From Sperchopsis tessellata (lineage: Eukaryota; Arthropoda; Insecta; Coleoptera; Hydrophilidae), in assembly GCA_033557685.1 (NCBI GenBank), contig JAWQRN010000027.1, positions 1 through 49,442 on the forward strand: DNA of 49,442 nt. The letters are read 5' to 3'. Position numbers and translations under genes: made by a program. This document shows, one piece after another, positions 9,859-20,639 of this stretch. The notes beneath the pieces are model-generated. The model was not told the origin of the DNA. It saw only the letters and a program-made list of their open reading frames with translations, and did no database searches. Within the stretch, counting starts at the first letter, position 1. Each line of letters begins with the position of its first letter.

Positions 9859-10643
9859 GGTTGAAATTTTGCTTAAAAGCCTATTCATCGATTGATGTAA
9901 TAACTCATAGCAAAATCTTTACAACTCAGCCAGTACACTGTCATTATGTAGAGAAGCATAATGTTTCCCAGAATCACTTATCTCGTAACAGTATGATAGT
10001 AAATATGAGTTTGTTTTACAAAGCTATTGTACTTCTATTACTACTACCATTATACCGTTATAAAATGTACTGCCTCGGATTTACAGGGCATGGATTAAGA
10101 AAACACATAATCCACATTATACTACAAAAACCGTTATTAAAATCAATATGCACTTACGGAAATAGTAAATAACACACGACATTACGTCTAACACAATTGT
10201 TTAATCACTACAATATCTTATTTTGAACTTACATACTGTAAACAACTAAGGATATCTATACAATTATATATTTCTAGCAATACTTGGAAGCAGTTAACGA
10301 ATTATTCGAGAAAATAATACACACAAACACTTCTTATATGTAACAAAAAGATATTTTATTGCTTAAAATTTAAAGATTAGTTGAAGTAATTGAAATACGA
10401 ATTCCATGGTAATATTCCTATATAACTAAAAAGCATTATCATTACTAGTTGTATAAAGGTGATTCCTTTTGAATTTCTAAGTCTGGGAAATTGATTATAA
10501 TGTAATAAAAAGTATTATTTCAAGATATGTCAGTAATGAATAAAAAAAAGCAATATCTGCATCATTTCTTGATGTGCTCGAATCACTTTAATAAAGAATC
10601 TTTATATTATATTTGTAGAATAAAAACAATTTGTTTGTTTTAG
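9859..10643. other. intron 2 sequence, nothing recognised
   Basis: AT-rich. It lies 5' of the minus-strand gag relic and could contain its untranslated leader or LTR, but I find no second copy, primer-binding site or TG...CA boundary to support that. Confidence 0.4.
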
Positions 10644-10729
10644 GGACAATGTTGGTAAAATTAGAGTTTTTTCAATTAAAGTAGCACTTGCGACTTTATG
10701 CGCAGGAAAGTTAATGGATAAACTAAGAT
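10644..10729 (+). CDS. dystrobrevin exon 3
   Basis: Residues 121-149. The acceptor TTTGTTTTAG ends at 10643 and the donor GTAAGT starts at 10730. Completing the split Val codon it reads DNVGKIRVFSIKVALATLCA, then GKLMDKLR, matching the family segment G.GK..VFS.K..LA.LC.GKL.DK. The exon is 86 bases and leaves one base for exon 4, nearly 6 kb away across the LINE at 11235-16190. Confidence 0.93.
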
Positions 10730-10829
10730 GTAAGTATGACTTTATAAATATTTTCTAAACAATATAAACTATAATAATTATACAGTGGTACTCAGAAAAA
10801 TATGACCTACTTTATATATAGGAAAGGTA

Positions 10830-10880
10830 TTTCTGTGGAAAAGCTCTGAAAACAGCATCCACTGTTGCAGGAGAGATGTT
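10830..10880 (-). repeat. possible degraded family B repeat
   Basis: CTGTGGAAAAGCTCTGAAAA, then CATCCACTGTTGCAGGAGA, resembles the reverse of the family B repeat (GGAAACCGTG...GCTCTGACAA...GTCCACTGTTGCAAGGGA) with an internal deletion. Short and diverged. Confidence 0.3.
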
Positions 10881-11234
10881 GAATTCAATACACTGAGTCG
10901 TTACATTTATGGCCAGTTAGATTTTGAAATATTTTTGTTTTTAGGAAAAGGTTTTTGAAATTCTGCGGAATATCATAAAATGTAACAAATCCAGGTCTAA
11001 CCCCTTATTTTCTACAGTCTTTGGAATTTATAGTGCACTGGACCCTCAATCTGCGCAAAAGTTCCATTCTCCAAAAACCTCAGGTACATGGAGCATAAAT
11101 GATTCTTGCGGAGGTGTTCCTACCATAAGGACGGTTTTGCAAGAGCTCTTGCTTTGTGTGTATTTAAAATAAGTTTCAAATATTTTCGTGCTCTAGAAGA
11201 AATTTCATTGCTATTGTGTGATTTAAGTATCTAT

Positions 11235-12190
11235 TATGGATACAGACAGCGGAGGTAAAAAACCGGCTGATAAATCGGATCAAATTTGAATGGAACTAGA
11301 CGTTAAAATTAGTGGTACTGGTGGACAGTCTTCTTTACAAGGCTCATTAGTGAAAACAGTAAATAATGTTTCTAATACAACTAAAAATTTAAATTGTGAC
11401 CAAAATAAACATAATACAGAAACTACGCAAATCCAATCAGGAGAAACCAGTGATAATGAATCAACACATGTTGTAAAACAAAATCCTACCCTAAAATATA
11501 ATTTTACCGATACAGGTCCTTATCAAATATATATATATATATATATGGAAAATAATGACAATAATAAAAGGTTACATCCAATGTATGAAGGACATTTAAT
11601 TCACTTAAATCGCAGAGAAAATGATAATAATATACAAGAAATTACTTCAATAGAAAAAAATAGAGCTAGAATTACACTAAAAGATTAAAATTCAGCTAAT
11701 CAATTAATAGAATCATGTTGTTTAAAAGAAAATAATATTAACGCATACATACCTCACTTTTTTATTTATCGTAAGGCAGTTAAAAAAAAATAGATACCTT
11801 CTTCTCAGAAGATTATTTAAAAAGCGCAATGAAAGTTCATGATATGCTAAACATACAAATAAGTGACTTTAAGAGAATGACAAGAAAACTTATTAAAGAT
11901 GGTAATAAGGTATATGTACCTACACAAACTGTAATATTAACTTTTAAGGGCCAAACTTTACCAGAATTTGTATCCATTCGAACAGTTATTTGTCGTGTTG
12001 AGTTATATGTTCAAAAGGTTCTAATTTGCTATCATTGTCAATGCTTTGGCCGTTTGGGCAAACAATGTAAAATCTCAATGCGATATAGTAAGTGTGGTGA
12101 AGAACGACATGAAGTCAATAATTGTCGATCAAACTTAAATCCTTTTTGTGTCCATTGCAGAGACAATTACTTGTCAACTGCTTTAAAATA
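11235..12190 (+). pseudogene. LINE ORF1 (gag-like) with CCHC zinc knuckles
   Basis: The likely start is ATG at 11236 (MDTDSGGKKPADKSD), with a TGA soon after and the frame reopening at 11290. The middle holds a polar region, then an (AT)n microsatellite at 11529-11545 that reads as IYIYIY. The C-terminal part (11829-12190) carries cysteine motifs CYHCQCFGRLGKQC, then YSKCGEERHEVNNC, then CVHCRDNY, the triple knuckle of I/Jockey-group ORF1 proteins that bind element RNA. Stops at 11686 and 12189 and a frame change near 11800 break it. It heads the 5 kb element that continues to about 16190. Confidence 0.65.
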
Positions 12191-12560
12191 ATGCGCCGAA
12201 TTTGAAAATCTTAGATAAGTAAAAAAAATCATGTCAGAAAAAACATGGCTTATAAGGATGCCGTTAAAGAAACAAACTTACTCTCTTGCACTTAAAAATA
12301 ATAGCGCTTTTGATATCCTTAAATCAAATCAGCACTTCTCATTGTCACAAAAATCATTTCCACCACTTTCAATATCACCCAGTAAAAAACGACGAATAAT
12401 ATCCCCACCTGCTAGTCCAAAATGTACTCTAGGCCATAACGCTATAGTAAAACCTTTTACGTTTCCCTCACAGGGACCAGCTATAACAAAGAACCCATAA
12501 TCTAAATAAAACAAATAATCAACAAGATTTACCTTAACTGATTTTAGATAGCAATATTTT
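12191..12560 (+). pseudogene. LINE ORF1 tail and deleted endonuclease
   Basis: A short open stretch (12231-12500) with Ser/Pro/Lys-rich sequence (SPSKKRRIISPPASPK) looks like the low-complexity end of ORF1. Most of the expected apurinic-type endonuclease, about 200 residues, is missing: only its last third is visible after 12560. So the element carries a large internal deletion here. Confidence 0.4.
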
Positions 12561-13605
12561 AACTCTCACCATTTCGCATTTGGTTGTGATTTGGTGGATC
12601 GAAAGGGAGGTGAGTTATTAGAAACAATCAAAGAATGTAATTTAGTTATTCTTAATGATGAATCCCCGACACTTGTAATAAGTCATTATTTAATTGGCAA
12701 AATGAACAGGACACAATGGGCTCCAATCATTTTCTCATTTTAATGGAATCAACAACTAAGATAGAGAGCATCAAACAAAAATCATACAAAATATGGAATA
12801 CACGTACACGTGACTGGGAAAGATATGCAGAGAGTATGACCAGAAAATTAGAAAGTATAAAAGATTATGAAACATTACTGCAATCAATAACCAAAGCCAG
12901 TGAGGAAGCCATTCTGAAAATTGCAAACTACGGCCAATCAAAAATTCCTAAACACTGGTGGATTCAAAACTGCAGTGACGCTGTTGCCGACAGAAAAATG
13001 CGATTAAGTAAATATAAAGATAATCCAAACCTTGAAAATTTTCTGAAATACCTACAGGCTGATGCTAATTGCAAAAGGATCACAGAATTTCTCAATAATT
13101 TAACACCTGATTCTGTTTGTTATGATAACAGCATAAACACCTTAGATACAACATGTTTTTTAACTTGACCCTTTTCACTGTCGGAACTAAGCAGAGCTCT
13201 AAATAATCCAAGGGATTCAGCACCAGGGATGGATAATATTAGTTACCAGCATTTCTATTATTTTCCTGGAAACGTTAAATTGAAATTTTTGGATATATTA
13301 AATGATATATAGGAGTATGGTGTTTATCCAGATTGTTGGAAAAAGCATTTAGTGTTACCTACCTACCAAAGTCACCAAAAAATTTAGATTCCTATAGACC
13401 TATTTCTCTCAATATATGAGAAACTAATAAAATTTAGATTAGTGTAGTGGTTGGAAACCAAAAAACTTGTACCGAAAAGTCAATACGGGTTTAGGAAAGA
13501 CAAATCTACAATCGATAGTTTATGTAAGGATTCTGGATATAAATTTAGCCTTTACAAAGAAGAATTCCATTTCAGTTTTATTTTTGTATATCAAGGGGGC
13601 ATACG
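12561..13605 (+). pseudogene. LINE ORF2, endonuclease end and first half of RT
   Basis: 12565-12700 reads HHFAFGCDLVDRKGGELLE, then NLVILNDESPT, the end of the endonuclease (N.HH..WG....D..G..L......L..LNDG.PT). After a frame break, 12716-13168 is the linker, rich in Lys and Trp (KHWWIQNCSDAV). The RT begins near 13170 with LSELSRALNNPRDSAPGMDN, continues through PDCWKKHLVLP and SQYGFRKDKST, and reaches GAYDSV at about 13596-13613, where the solo LTR at 13610 splits the Ser-Val pair. Several stops are present. Confidence 0.7.
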
Positions 13606-14147
13606 ATAGTGTTAAGATTTTACTGGGTGCAATTTAAACTATTTACCAAGTAATACTTTTTTATTTAGTATCAGTTATTTACAGATTTATTTACACATTT
13701 AACACTAACATTAAGCTAATATTTTATTTACAAACACTTATTCACTATATTAACTAACATTTTATTTTCAAACAGTAACTATTTACATTTAATATTTCAT
13801 TTATATAACCGGAGCACTTCTTCTGTACTGACTTGAACGGAAATCACTTGTGAACTGTTTTCCCATCCGATGCCCGTTCCTTTTATAGCCAGCTAGCTGG
13901 TTTGCAGTTGGAAACCTTTGATTTTCTTTTGTTTTTTAACGGAATTACGAGCAGGTGGCCGCATACGAAATTCTAAGAAATCTGGCCAGCTGCATATATA
14001 AATTCTGAGAAATCTTGCCACCTGCAAACACAGGTGTGCAAAACTAGATTCTTCGAATTTCTTTAATAATGGTTATCTTAAAACATTTACACTGAAATCA
14101 AGTTAGCACATTTCGGATCTCAATGTGGCAATATTTTGTAACAATAG
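13606..14147. repeat. 4-base target-site duplication of the solo LTR
   Basis: ATAG is found at 13606-13609 and 14144-14147. Removing 13610-14143 plus one ATAG restores the LINE reading frame across the join (Ala-Tyr-Asp-Ser-Val-Glu-Leu). Confidence 0.85.
13610..14143 (-). mobile_element. solo LTR (534 bases), probably gypsy type
   Basis: The segment begins TGTTA and ends TAACA, a perfect 5-base terminal inverted repeat, with the 4-base duplication ATAG outside. On the minus strand it has a TATA box (GCTATAAAAGG, around 13885), an initiator-like TCAGTACAG about 40 bases downstream, and several AATAAA signals toward its 3' end. These are the parts of an LTR, so the element was transcribed on the minus strand. 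No internal gag/pol sequence is present, so it arose by recombination between two LTRs. A 4-base duplication fits gypsy or Copia-like integrases better than BEL alone would. It interrupts the LINE RT. Confidence 0.75.
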
Positions 14148-15270
14148 TGTAGAATTGCATATATTGCAAGAAAAATTAAGTAGATATGATTTGCCAATGA
14201 AATTGGTGAATAATATAATTAACTTGTATGCTGATGGAGCTATTTTATCAAAATGAGTGGTGAATTAATTGGTCTCCATTTAACATCAAGAGGTCTGCCT
14301 CAGGGGGTATCTTAAGTCCATAACTTTATATATTATATGTTGGGGAACTTGAGTCACAGTTCAACAACAAAATATGTATATTACAGTACTCTGATGATGT
14401 GTGTGTATACACCGAGGCTATGAATTTGAATATGGCATGTATACAACTTGATAATGCAGTTGAGATTTTAAATGATTGGTCACAAGCAAATAATTTAATT
14501 ATATCAGAAAGCAAGTCAGTAGTTTGTACATTTACGAGAAGAAGGCAGCAATTACCTAATCAAATTACATTAAAGGGACTGAACTTTCCATATAGATAAC
14601 ATATTAGATTTATTAGTCTATGGATTGATAAAAACTTAAACTGGAAAACTCACATTACATAAGTTGTAAAGAGAGCAGAAAGGTGTTAATATTCTTAGAG
14701 CCATATCTCATTATGATTGGGGGGTCTCGTCTACAATATTCTTTTTATTCTATAAGTCTCTTATACAATCGATTCTGGTTTATGGATCCTTCCTTTATGG
14801 AAATGCGGCTAAGACACAGTTGCAGAAACTTAACTTCGGGCAAAATAAATGTATTCGATTTAGTCTAGAGTACATGAACAGTACTCCTATAAATGTTATG
14901 TTGGCTGAATCATGTATAACACCTGTAGATATCCGAAGACAATTACTTGGAGACAGACACTGTATTTCCTTATACATTAAAAAGTCTTCAAATTGGATGC
15001 TGTTGCATCAACTTGCCGTTTTTGTTTTGACTGATTATTATTGGAGAGTAAAGCCCACTTCTATATTGGTAAATAGTTATTTACATCCCCATACAATTAA
15101 CGCCACACGTTTGAGTCAAATACTTCTATTAATTATGTGAGGGTCTACGATCTGTATGAATTAAAAATGCTAACGCATTACTTACCAGATTATTCTAAAT
15201 TGTATGACACTGTTAGAAATGCAGCATTTAAAGCAGATCTGATAATAAATTGGCCAGGATATAGATAGCA
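14148..15270 (+). pseudogene. LINE ORF2, second half of RT
   Basis: Continues from the interrupted RT with VELHILQEKLSRYDLPMKLV (about 14147-14205), then LTSRGLPQGV (about 14282-14312) for the QG block, then YSDDVCVYT at 14387-14413 with both catalytic Asp intact, then LIISESKSVVCTFTRRR and KFL-like thumb sequence near 14600-14650. Frame shifts occur near 14320, 14400 and 14680. The stretch 14820-15140 covers the thumb to RNase H linker (YMNSTPINVMLAESCITPVD). Confidence 0.7.
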
Positions 15271-16190
15271 TATCTACTATTTATAAGGCTGAGTTACAAG
15301 CTATAAAATATGCCTTGGCACACATAGGGAAATAAATGTATGACAAATATCTGATTATTTCTGATAGTAAAAGTGCAGTAAGAGCAGGTTAAGGAATTTG
15401 GAGGTATATGCTAACGATAATCATATAGTACGAGAAATAGCGGAGCTTTATTAAGAACTAAGTAAAACAAAAAAGGTAATAATAGTTTGTGTTACGGCCC
15501 ACGCAAATATTCTGAACAATGAGGGTGGATATTTTGGCTAAGTAAGCGACGACTACTAGAAATAACTTAGAATTTGCAGTATTGCCTAGATCTGACATAT
15601 ATACTTTTATTAAAGAAGTTACCATTCAAAAGTGGAATTCGGAATTTTTAGATAGCAACAAGGGAATGTACTTTAAAAGTATACAACCGAGTATTGTTAA
15701 GGTGACATGGGTTAATGGCATCTATAACAAAGATTTTGTAAGAACTATTTGCAGAATGAGGGCAAACCATGGAAGGTTTCCAGTTCATTTGTATAGGATG
15801 GGGATGGCGGACACAGCACTTTGTGCTTGTGGTAATTTGGGATCGGTGGAACACAAGATTCTTGAATGTAGTATAAATGAAGTTGGAATTGATGACTTGT
15901 ATAAGAAGCTAACGGGATTGGATGTTAAAATGCCCACAAACTTAAAACTTCTTTTAACTTCGAGAAATGTTTCTATATACATTTTGATTTATAACTATAT
16001 GCTGAATGCAGGGATTAAAATTTGAATTGGGAAATTATTAAAATAAAATTAGATTGGCAAATTGGTATATCCAAATGCCCAAAACCAAACAAACATGGAA
16101 AGAATCAATGGGAAATATAGGGTTAGATTCCAAGATCTATTTGCAACTTCTGTACAAGTCTTATTACAAATTATAATATTAATAACAATT
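15271..16190 (+). pseudogene. LINE ORF2, RNase H and C-terminal region
   Basis: Near 15285 YKAELQAIKYALAHIG and near 15345 LIISDSKSAVRAG carry the Glu and Asp that RNase H needs; an RNase H domain places the element in the I group of LINEs. The open stretch 15582-16025 is the conserved tail, with RANHGRFPVHLYRMGMADTA, then CACGNLGSVEHKILEC (a CCHC-type motif), and ends in TGA at 16023. The 3' UTR appears to run to about 16190, but there is no clear poly(A) tail or duplication to fix the end. Stops within RNase H make it inactive. Confidence 0.7.
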
Positions 16191-16687
16191 ACACTAAAAT
16201 AGTTTATTTACAAAAAAACTGTAGTATGTGCTAGTATTTTCAGGATCTGTATTTTTCAACCAATAATAATAGAAAAATTCTAAAGTACGTGCAGACTCGT
16301 TCTGAGAAGAAGCACATACGTGGGATAAATCTGTACTAACAACATTATATATACTATAAAAAACACTGTATAAAATATCAAACCTATTGTTAGTTGCTTT
16401 AATTCCATGAAAATATTATATCGCTATTGTTATTACTATTCATAACTGGCAAAATGAATTTTGTACAAAAGTTACAGGGTATATAAAGATATTTGTACAA
16501 ATTCAAATTCCCGTATATGGAACTTGCATACATGAGGGGGTCTAATGTAGATGTTCAGTGCTTTAAAGCAATTTTTTTGGCATATGATTTAACTTTACAT
16601 CACTTAAAATAAAGTTACTAATATTGAAATATCTTTTAATTTAAAAAAATATATTCACAATTTTATTTACAAACATATTTTTTCTAG
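16191..16687. other. intron 3 sequence, nothing recognised
   Basis: AT-rich sequence between the LINE and exon 4; it includes the polypyrimidine region and acceptor (TTTTTTCTAG) of exon 4. Confidence 0.5.
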
Positions 16688-16839
16688 ATATATTTTCACA
16701 AATATCTGATAGTAATGGATTACTGTTAACTTGGAGGTTCAATGAATATCTGCAAGAAGTATTAGCGCTACCCGCTGCAGTCTATGAATCTCCATCATTT
16801 AACTATACTGATTCATTGGCTTCCACTATTTTTAGTCCA
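16688..16839 (+). CDS. dystrobrevin exon 4, second EF-hand-like domain
   Basis: Residues 150-200. The acceptor ends at 16687 and the donor GTAAGT starts at 16840. Reads YIFSQISDSNGLLLTWRFNE, then YLQEVLALPAAVYESPSFNY, matching the dystrobrevin/dystrophin segment Y.FS.ISD..G......F...L.E.L.LP.AV.E.PSF.YT. The exon ends on a codon boundary. Intron 4 that follows is just 62 bases. Confidence 0.95.
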
Positions 16840-16901
16840 GTAAGTATTCACATTATCTGTATATGTGATTATGATTTGACTGTTTAAACTTTGAATTTTA
16901 G

Positions 16902-17010
16902 AATGCTAAGATAACAGTCAATGACTTTTTGGATACTATGATGTCTGATCCAGGTCCTCCTTCTTTGGTATGGCTACCATTGTTACATCGAATTGCTTCT
17001 GTAGAAAATG
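16902..17010 (+). CDS. dystrobrevin exon 5, end of EF-hand region
   Basis: Residues 201-236. The acceptor TTGAATTTTAG ends at 16901 and the donor GTAAGA starts at 17011. Reads VNDFLDTMMSDPGPPSLVWL, then PLLHRIASVEN, the conserved lead-in to the ZZ finger (FLD.MM.DP....VWLP..HR.A..E). One base carries over to exon 6. Transposon sequence starts within about 30 bases of this donor. Confidence 0.96.
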
Positions 17011-17035
17011 GTAAGATAATTTTATTTAAAATGGT

Positions 17036-17870
17036 AAAGTAATTGCCCTCTTTTAATATTTCTCCTTTGGGAATTTGCAATCTTGTTCTCTGTTGGAACA
17101 TTAAGCAAATGTTCTGTAAAAAGAAAATCACAAGTTGAGGAAAAATTTGATGGTCCGGAACTAGCTTTCTCTGTTTTATCTCCTGAGGAGCAGCCTTTCC
17201 AGTACCTTTGACAGAATTCGCTGTAAGCTGATAAGTTTGTAAGATGATACATTTTCCGGGGTTTTGCCCAATTTTGGAACTAAAATAATTTGAGCAACCG
17301 TCCAATGCACTGGGAAATATCTTAGTCTTAGAACTCCATTAAAGATCACAGTAATTTGCAAGGTAATCTTTTTAGGAAGTTCTTCCAGTGGTTTGGCAGT
17401 TAACAGATCGTACCCTGGGGCCTTCTTTGTAGTGTGGGTTACGGAGTATATGGATTGTTTTATTTGTTTGATTGGCAGTGAGAATTGAAGAGGTGCATTA
17501 AGGTACTGATGTATTTCTCCTTCCTCTTGATCAGGGGTTCCAGCAAATGGCTGGAATACATTTGCAAGATGTTCACCAAACGTTTCTGCTTTTTCCTGAT
17601 CAGTTCTTGCCCAGGTATCGTTGTTTTTTCGTATCGGTGGTATTAATAGTTTAGGTTGGATTAACCATGCTGTCGCTTTCCAGAGAGAGTATTCAGTTGC
17701 TTGTGTAACTGTAAGCTTCTCTAGGTATCTTTTGCTCTCATCATTTTCCTGTTTGTTGATTAATATTTTTAGATTTATCATTGCACGATTTGTTTGATTT
17801 ATTGGTTAGTGTTCTGTTATTTTGCCAAATTCTCCTGAGTCGCTTCTTTTCAGCAATTTTTGGTTTTGGG
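17036..17870 (-). pseudogene. Jockey-like LINE, RT N-terminal half
   Basis: Minus strand. The order from 17870 down is KIAEKKRLRRIWQ, then a frame change into ILINKQENDESKRYLEKLT (about 17700-17770), SLWKATAWL, AETFGEHLANVFQP, then KKAPGYDLLTAKPLEELP and WTVAQIILVPKLGKTP, then LISLQRILSKVLERLLLRR, then LVPDHQ in another frame. These are the usual Jockey blocks from the pre-RT linker to the start of the fingers. It breaks off before the first catalytic Asp. Earlier parts of the same element lie at 18600-18700 and 18840-19480 on the same strand. Confidence 0.75.
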
Positions 17871-18115
17871 CATGCTTATATTGGAATCGCCCAACTGCAG
17901 TTGCGGTTATCAGAGATGTGACTTGAATCATAACTTTTTTGGCTGCCCTAAATATGTACAATGTACTACAAACTTACTATTAAAACTTCTAAAAGTGGGT
18001 GTTTTTTACCTACTGATAGTGTATCCCTTCTGGCACTTAATAGTAAGAATATTTACGAATACTTGCTGGAATTTCTTTTAAATGAAAATATTAATGTTTA
18101 AAGTAATATAGGATG
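17860..18115 (+). pseudogene. C-terminal fragment of a second LINE
   Basis: Plus-strand frame from about 17860 has ESPNCSCGYQRCDLNHNFFG followed by CPKY, the cysteine/histidine motif (C.CG...Q...H....CP.F) that ends many LINE ORF2 proteins, then a leucine-rich tail and a stop near 18080. It lies head to head with the Jockey RT fragment, so it probably comes from a separate insertion or rearrangement into the Jockey-like element. Confidence 0.55.
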
Positions 18116-18599
18116 TTTAATTTTATAGTATTATGGAGTAGCTATCTTCCTTCAAATCCTCCCTTTTATTAGCCCTCCTCTAAACTGTGGTCCATGTTAC
18201 GTTTGTCTATATCAAAATCACGATGGGCCCCTTGACGTGAAGAAATATGCCCACGTTTATATCCTAATGCTGCTTCACCTTTTTAAAATAATTAGAGATA
18301 AATGGTCTTGATCCCAGTACCATCAAAAAGAAAATAGCTAGGAGCCCAAATACTGGTATTTGGCATTGTAGTTGTCTCCTGCTATGAAGCGCGACCCCAG
18401 AGTGTTAAAAATTCAGAAAATTGTTCAGTTTTAATCTGATACCAGAGTGGGCAATATATTGTGGAAATAGTAGTTGTCCCAAACCAGTCCTCCACCGAGA
18501 CAGGTTACTTGTAGGCATATTTTGGCCGTGCATAATGTTATTGCATATTGTATATATTGTAGTTAAGTATTTTTAGGTAGCTCTTGTTGGTGATCAATG
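18116..18599. other. unassigned sequence inside a broken LINE
   Basis: Falls where the endonuclease of the minus-strand Jockey-like element should be, but I cannot read that domain here. Frames are broken on both strands. Confidence 0.4.
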
Positions 18600-18700
18600 T
18601 TATTGTATGTTATGAATGATTTTAACTCTTGGTTGGAAGGCCAAGCCATTGGCATTCCATAATGTTAGCTTAATTGATCGAGGCATTACGGCATTTTAGA
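18600..18700 (-). pseudogene. Jockey-like LINE, start of endonuclease ORF2
   Basis: The minus strand near 18690 to 18600 reads MPRSIKLTLWNANGLAFQ, the opening strand of the LINE endonuclease (L...LWNANGL). It lies in the expected place between the ORF1 end and the RT of the same element. Confidence 0.6.
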
Positions 18701-18839
18701 AACAAGTGTAGTAAGGAAGTTTAAAATAGTGTCGATACGCTAGGTTTTAGTTGTTTTAATTTACCCAGTTTGGGTTTTGTAGGGCTTAATTGGTAGAAGT
18801 TATATGGTCGATGTTTTCTTTGGTTGCTTGGGCATAGGA

Positions 18840-19480
18840 ATTTGGAAATTGCTTTTGTGGTGAATTGTTCGTGTTTTCACTTAGTTGGTTTTGGTTTTAA
18901 TTCTGTTGCTGCTTTGGTCTTATTGTCAGAAACTTTCTGTTTTGCAGTTACGGGGTGAGTCATTGCAATTGCGCATGTAGCAACTGACTCGAGTTCTTTG
19001 GTGCAATCTTTAGATTCATGTTGTTTTACATACTTGACACATCTTGGCTGCAGTCTACAGTAGGTCTTCGTGTGTTCATATCTTTGGCATTGTACACATT
19101 GGACGATATCTCTTTTGACATGTGAGGGTTCAAACAAAGTCCTCATGTTTGCTAAGAGTTTCATATATGGTTTTATTGTTGCACTTTGATAGTAAATTTA
19201 CGTAAATCATAGGTTATGGCCGTTGAGTTACTCTGTATCTAATGTTAAGAACATTGGTTACTTTATATCCGCGGCTTTCAATGTCTTCTTTTAGTTCTGT
19301 CTGCTATGTCAACTGAGTAGTGGATATTTCTCAACACTACTCAGTAGTTTCTATCTTGCTTTGGTTGAAATAAATAGAAGGTAACTTCTTTTTCTTCCAT
19401 GTTGTGCTTCTATAATGGAGATTTCGATCCGTGTGTCATATACAAACACTTCGTGTGATTTTATTTTACAAACTCACCTG
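18840..19480 (-). pseudogene. Jockey-like LINE ORF1, zinc-knuckle end
   Basis: The open stretch 18877-19164 (minus) has ANMRTLFEPSHVKRDIVQC, then CVQCQRYEHTKTYC, then CVKYVKQHESKDC, then a CATCAIA motif: this is the Jockey ORF1 pattern 'FEP...K..I.QC..CQ.YGHT..YC....RCVKC...H.....C'. One cysteine of the second knuckle is replaced by Tyr. The preceding part (19170-19300) has broken matches such as KAADIK and MFLTLDTE around stops. ORF1 of Jockey elements binds the element RNA; this copy is dead. Confidence 0.7.
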
Positions 19481-20472
19481 ATGGGTAATTGAAGGAGACT
19501 GGTTGGGGCCTTAGTGCAAGGGGGCCAATGTAGTAGTGTGTAGGGCTTCCCTCATTTTAAACTTGATATTAGGGTTTTTTTAAGTAATGTCTATTGGCCT
19601 ATCTGTAGGTCTGTGTCCTCTCTATCGCCCATATTATTTGAGCTATTAAAATAAAAATTAACAAATAAATCAACCAGTAGTTATAATTTGTGCCCAAACG
19701 GATTAAGCTATGATCATGAAAATTCAAATATATGCTTTTAGCATTAATTTCAAGAATTCAGTAATAATTGGACAAAATATATTCATTTGATGTTGGATTT
19801 TCTGTATGTTAGTCCAGCGCTTAAATAATTTGAGTTATAATAAGAATTCCTATCTAAGCTTTTAGAGTTAATTGGATAAAATTAATCAACTGGAAGTATT
19901 GGGGCAACAAATTTAGCATTTTTGTCTAAAGTAAAACTTATTTTAAAATTTAAATATTCTTTCAAACAGAAACAGACACTATACAGCATTCAAGAAACTT
20001 GTCAAAAAATGGTTGAGTTATTTTGGTGTAAACTTTTATTTGTATAGGATTGTGGGAAGAAGGAAAATAACACATGTTAGATGTTGAGGTTATAATTTTT
20101 ATACATCAGTAGCACTATTTTCAACTTCTGGTATAAATTATCCGCAATTTTAAATCTATGGTATGGTATGAACTACAGTAGCTCCTCACCAGATCTTTCA
20201 ATGTATCCCAAGAACTGTAATTATCTCCCAAGTACTCTCATTATCTCCCAAGAATTATCACTTGAAAATCGTGGTGCAGATTGATTCTGTCAACCTAAAA
20301 TCTGTAGATTCCCGGACACAAATTGCCCTTCTCCACTAAATTTTGAAAATCATTGTTTGAGTAGCACATTAGAGAACCTTAAGTATATAAATTAATTATA
20401 TAATTTATGAGTTTGTTTTATGCAGAGTTTGGATATTACATTTTTCTTACTACATAAACATTTTTTTTTCAG
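19481..20472. other. intron 5 sequence, nothing recognised
   Basis: AT-rich. It includes three short ATCTCCCAAG repeats around 20200-20250 and the pyrimidine tract and CAG acceptor of exon 6 at 20461-20472. Confidence 0.5.
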
Positions 20473-20639
20473 TTATTCATCCAATACAATGTGATGCATG
20501 CCAAAGAGAGAATTTTACTGGTTTTCGATATCGATGCCAAAAATGTCCACATTATACGCTTTGTCAAGACTGTTTCTGGAGAGGACGGGTGTCAGCACCA
20601 CATTCTTTAGATCACAATGTAAAAGAATATGCATCATTT
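20473..20639 (+). CDS. dystrobrevin exon 6, ZZ zinc finger
   Basis: Residues 237-292. The exon encodes essentially the whole ZZ domain: CDAC, then FRYRCQKCPHYTLCQDCFWR, then HSLDH. The paired CxxC motifs (CDAC, CQKC, CQDC) and the two final His are all present, so both zinc ions should bind. In the dystrophin family the ZZ finger packs with the EF hands. It ends with NVKEYASF on a codon boundary; the donor GTAAGT starts at 20640. Confidence 0.97.

Noticed and set aside
16260..16330. Possible match to the reverse of 26590-26640 (TTCTGAGAAGAA)
   Set aside because: Shared block is too short and low in complexity to call a repeat.
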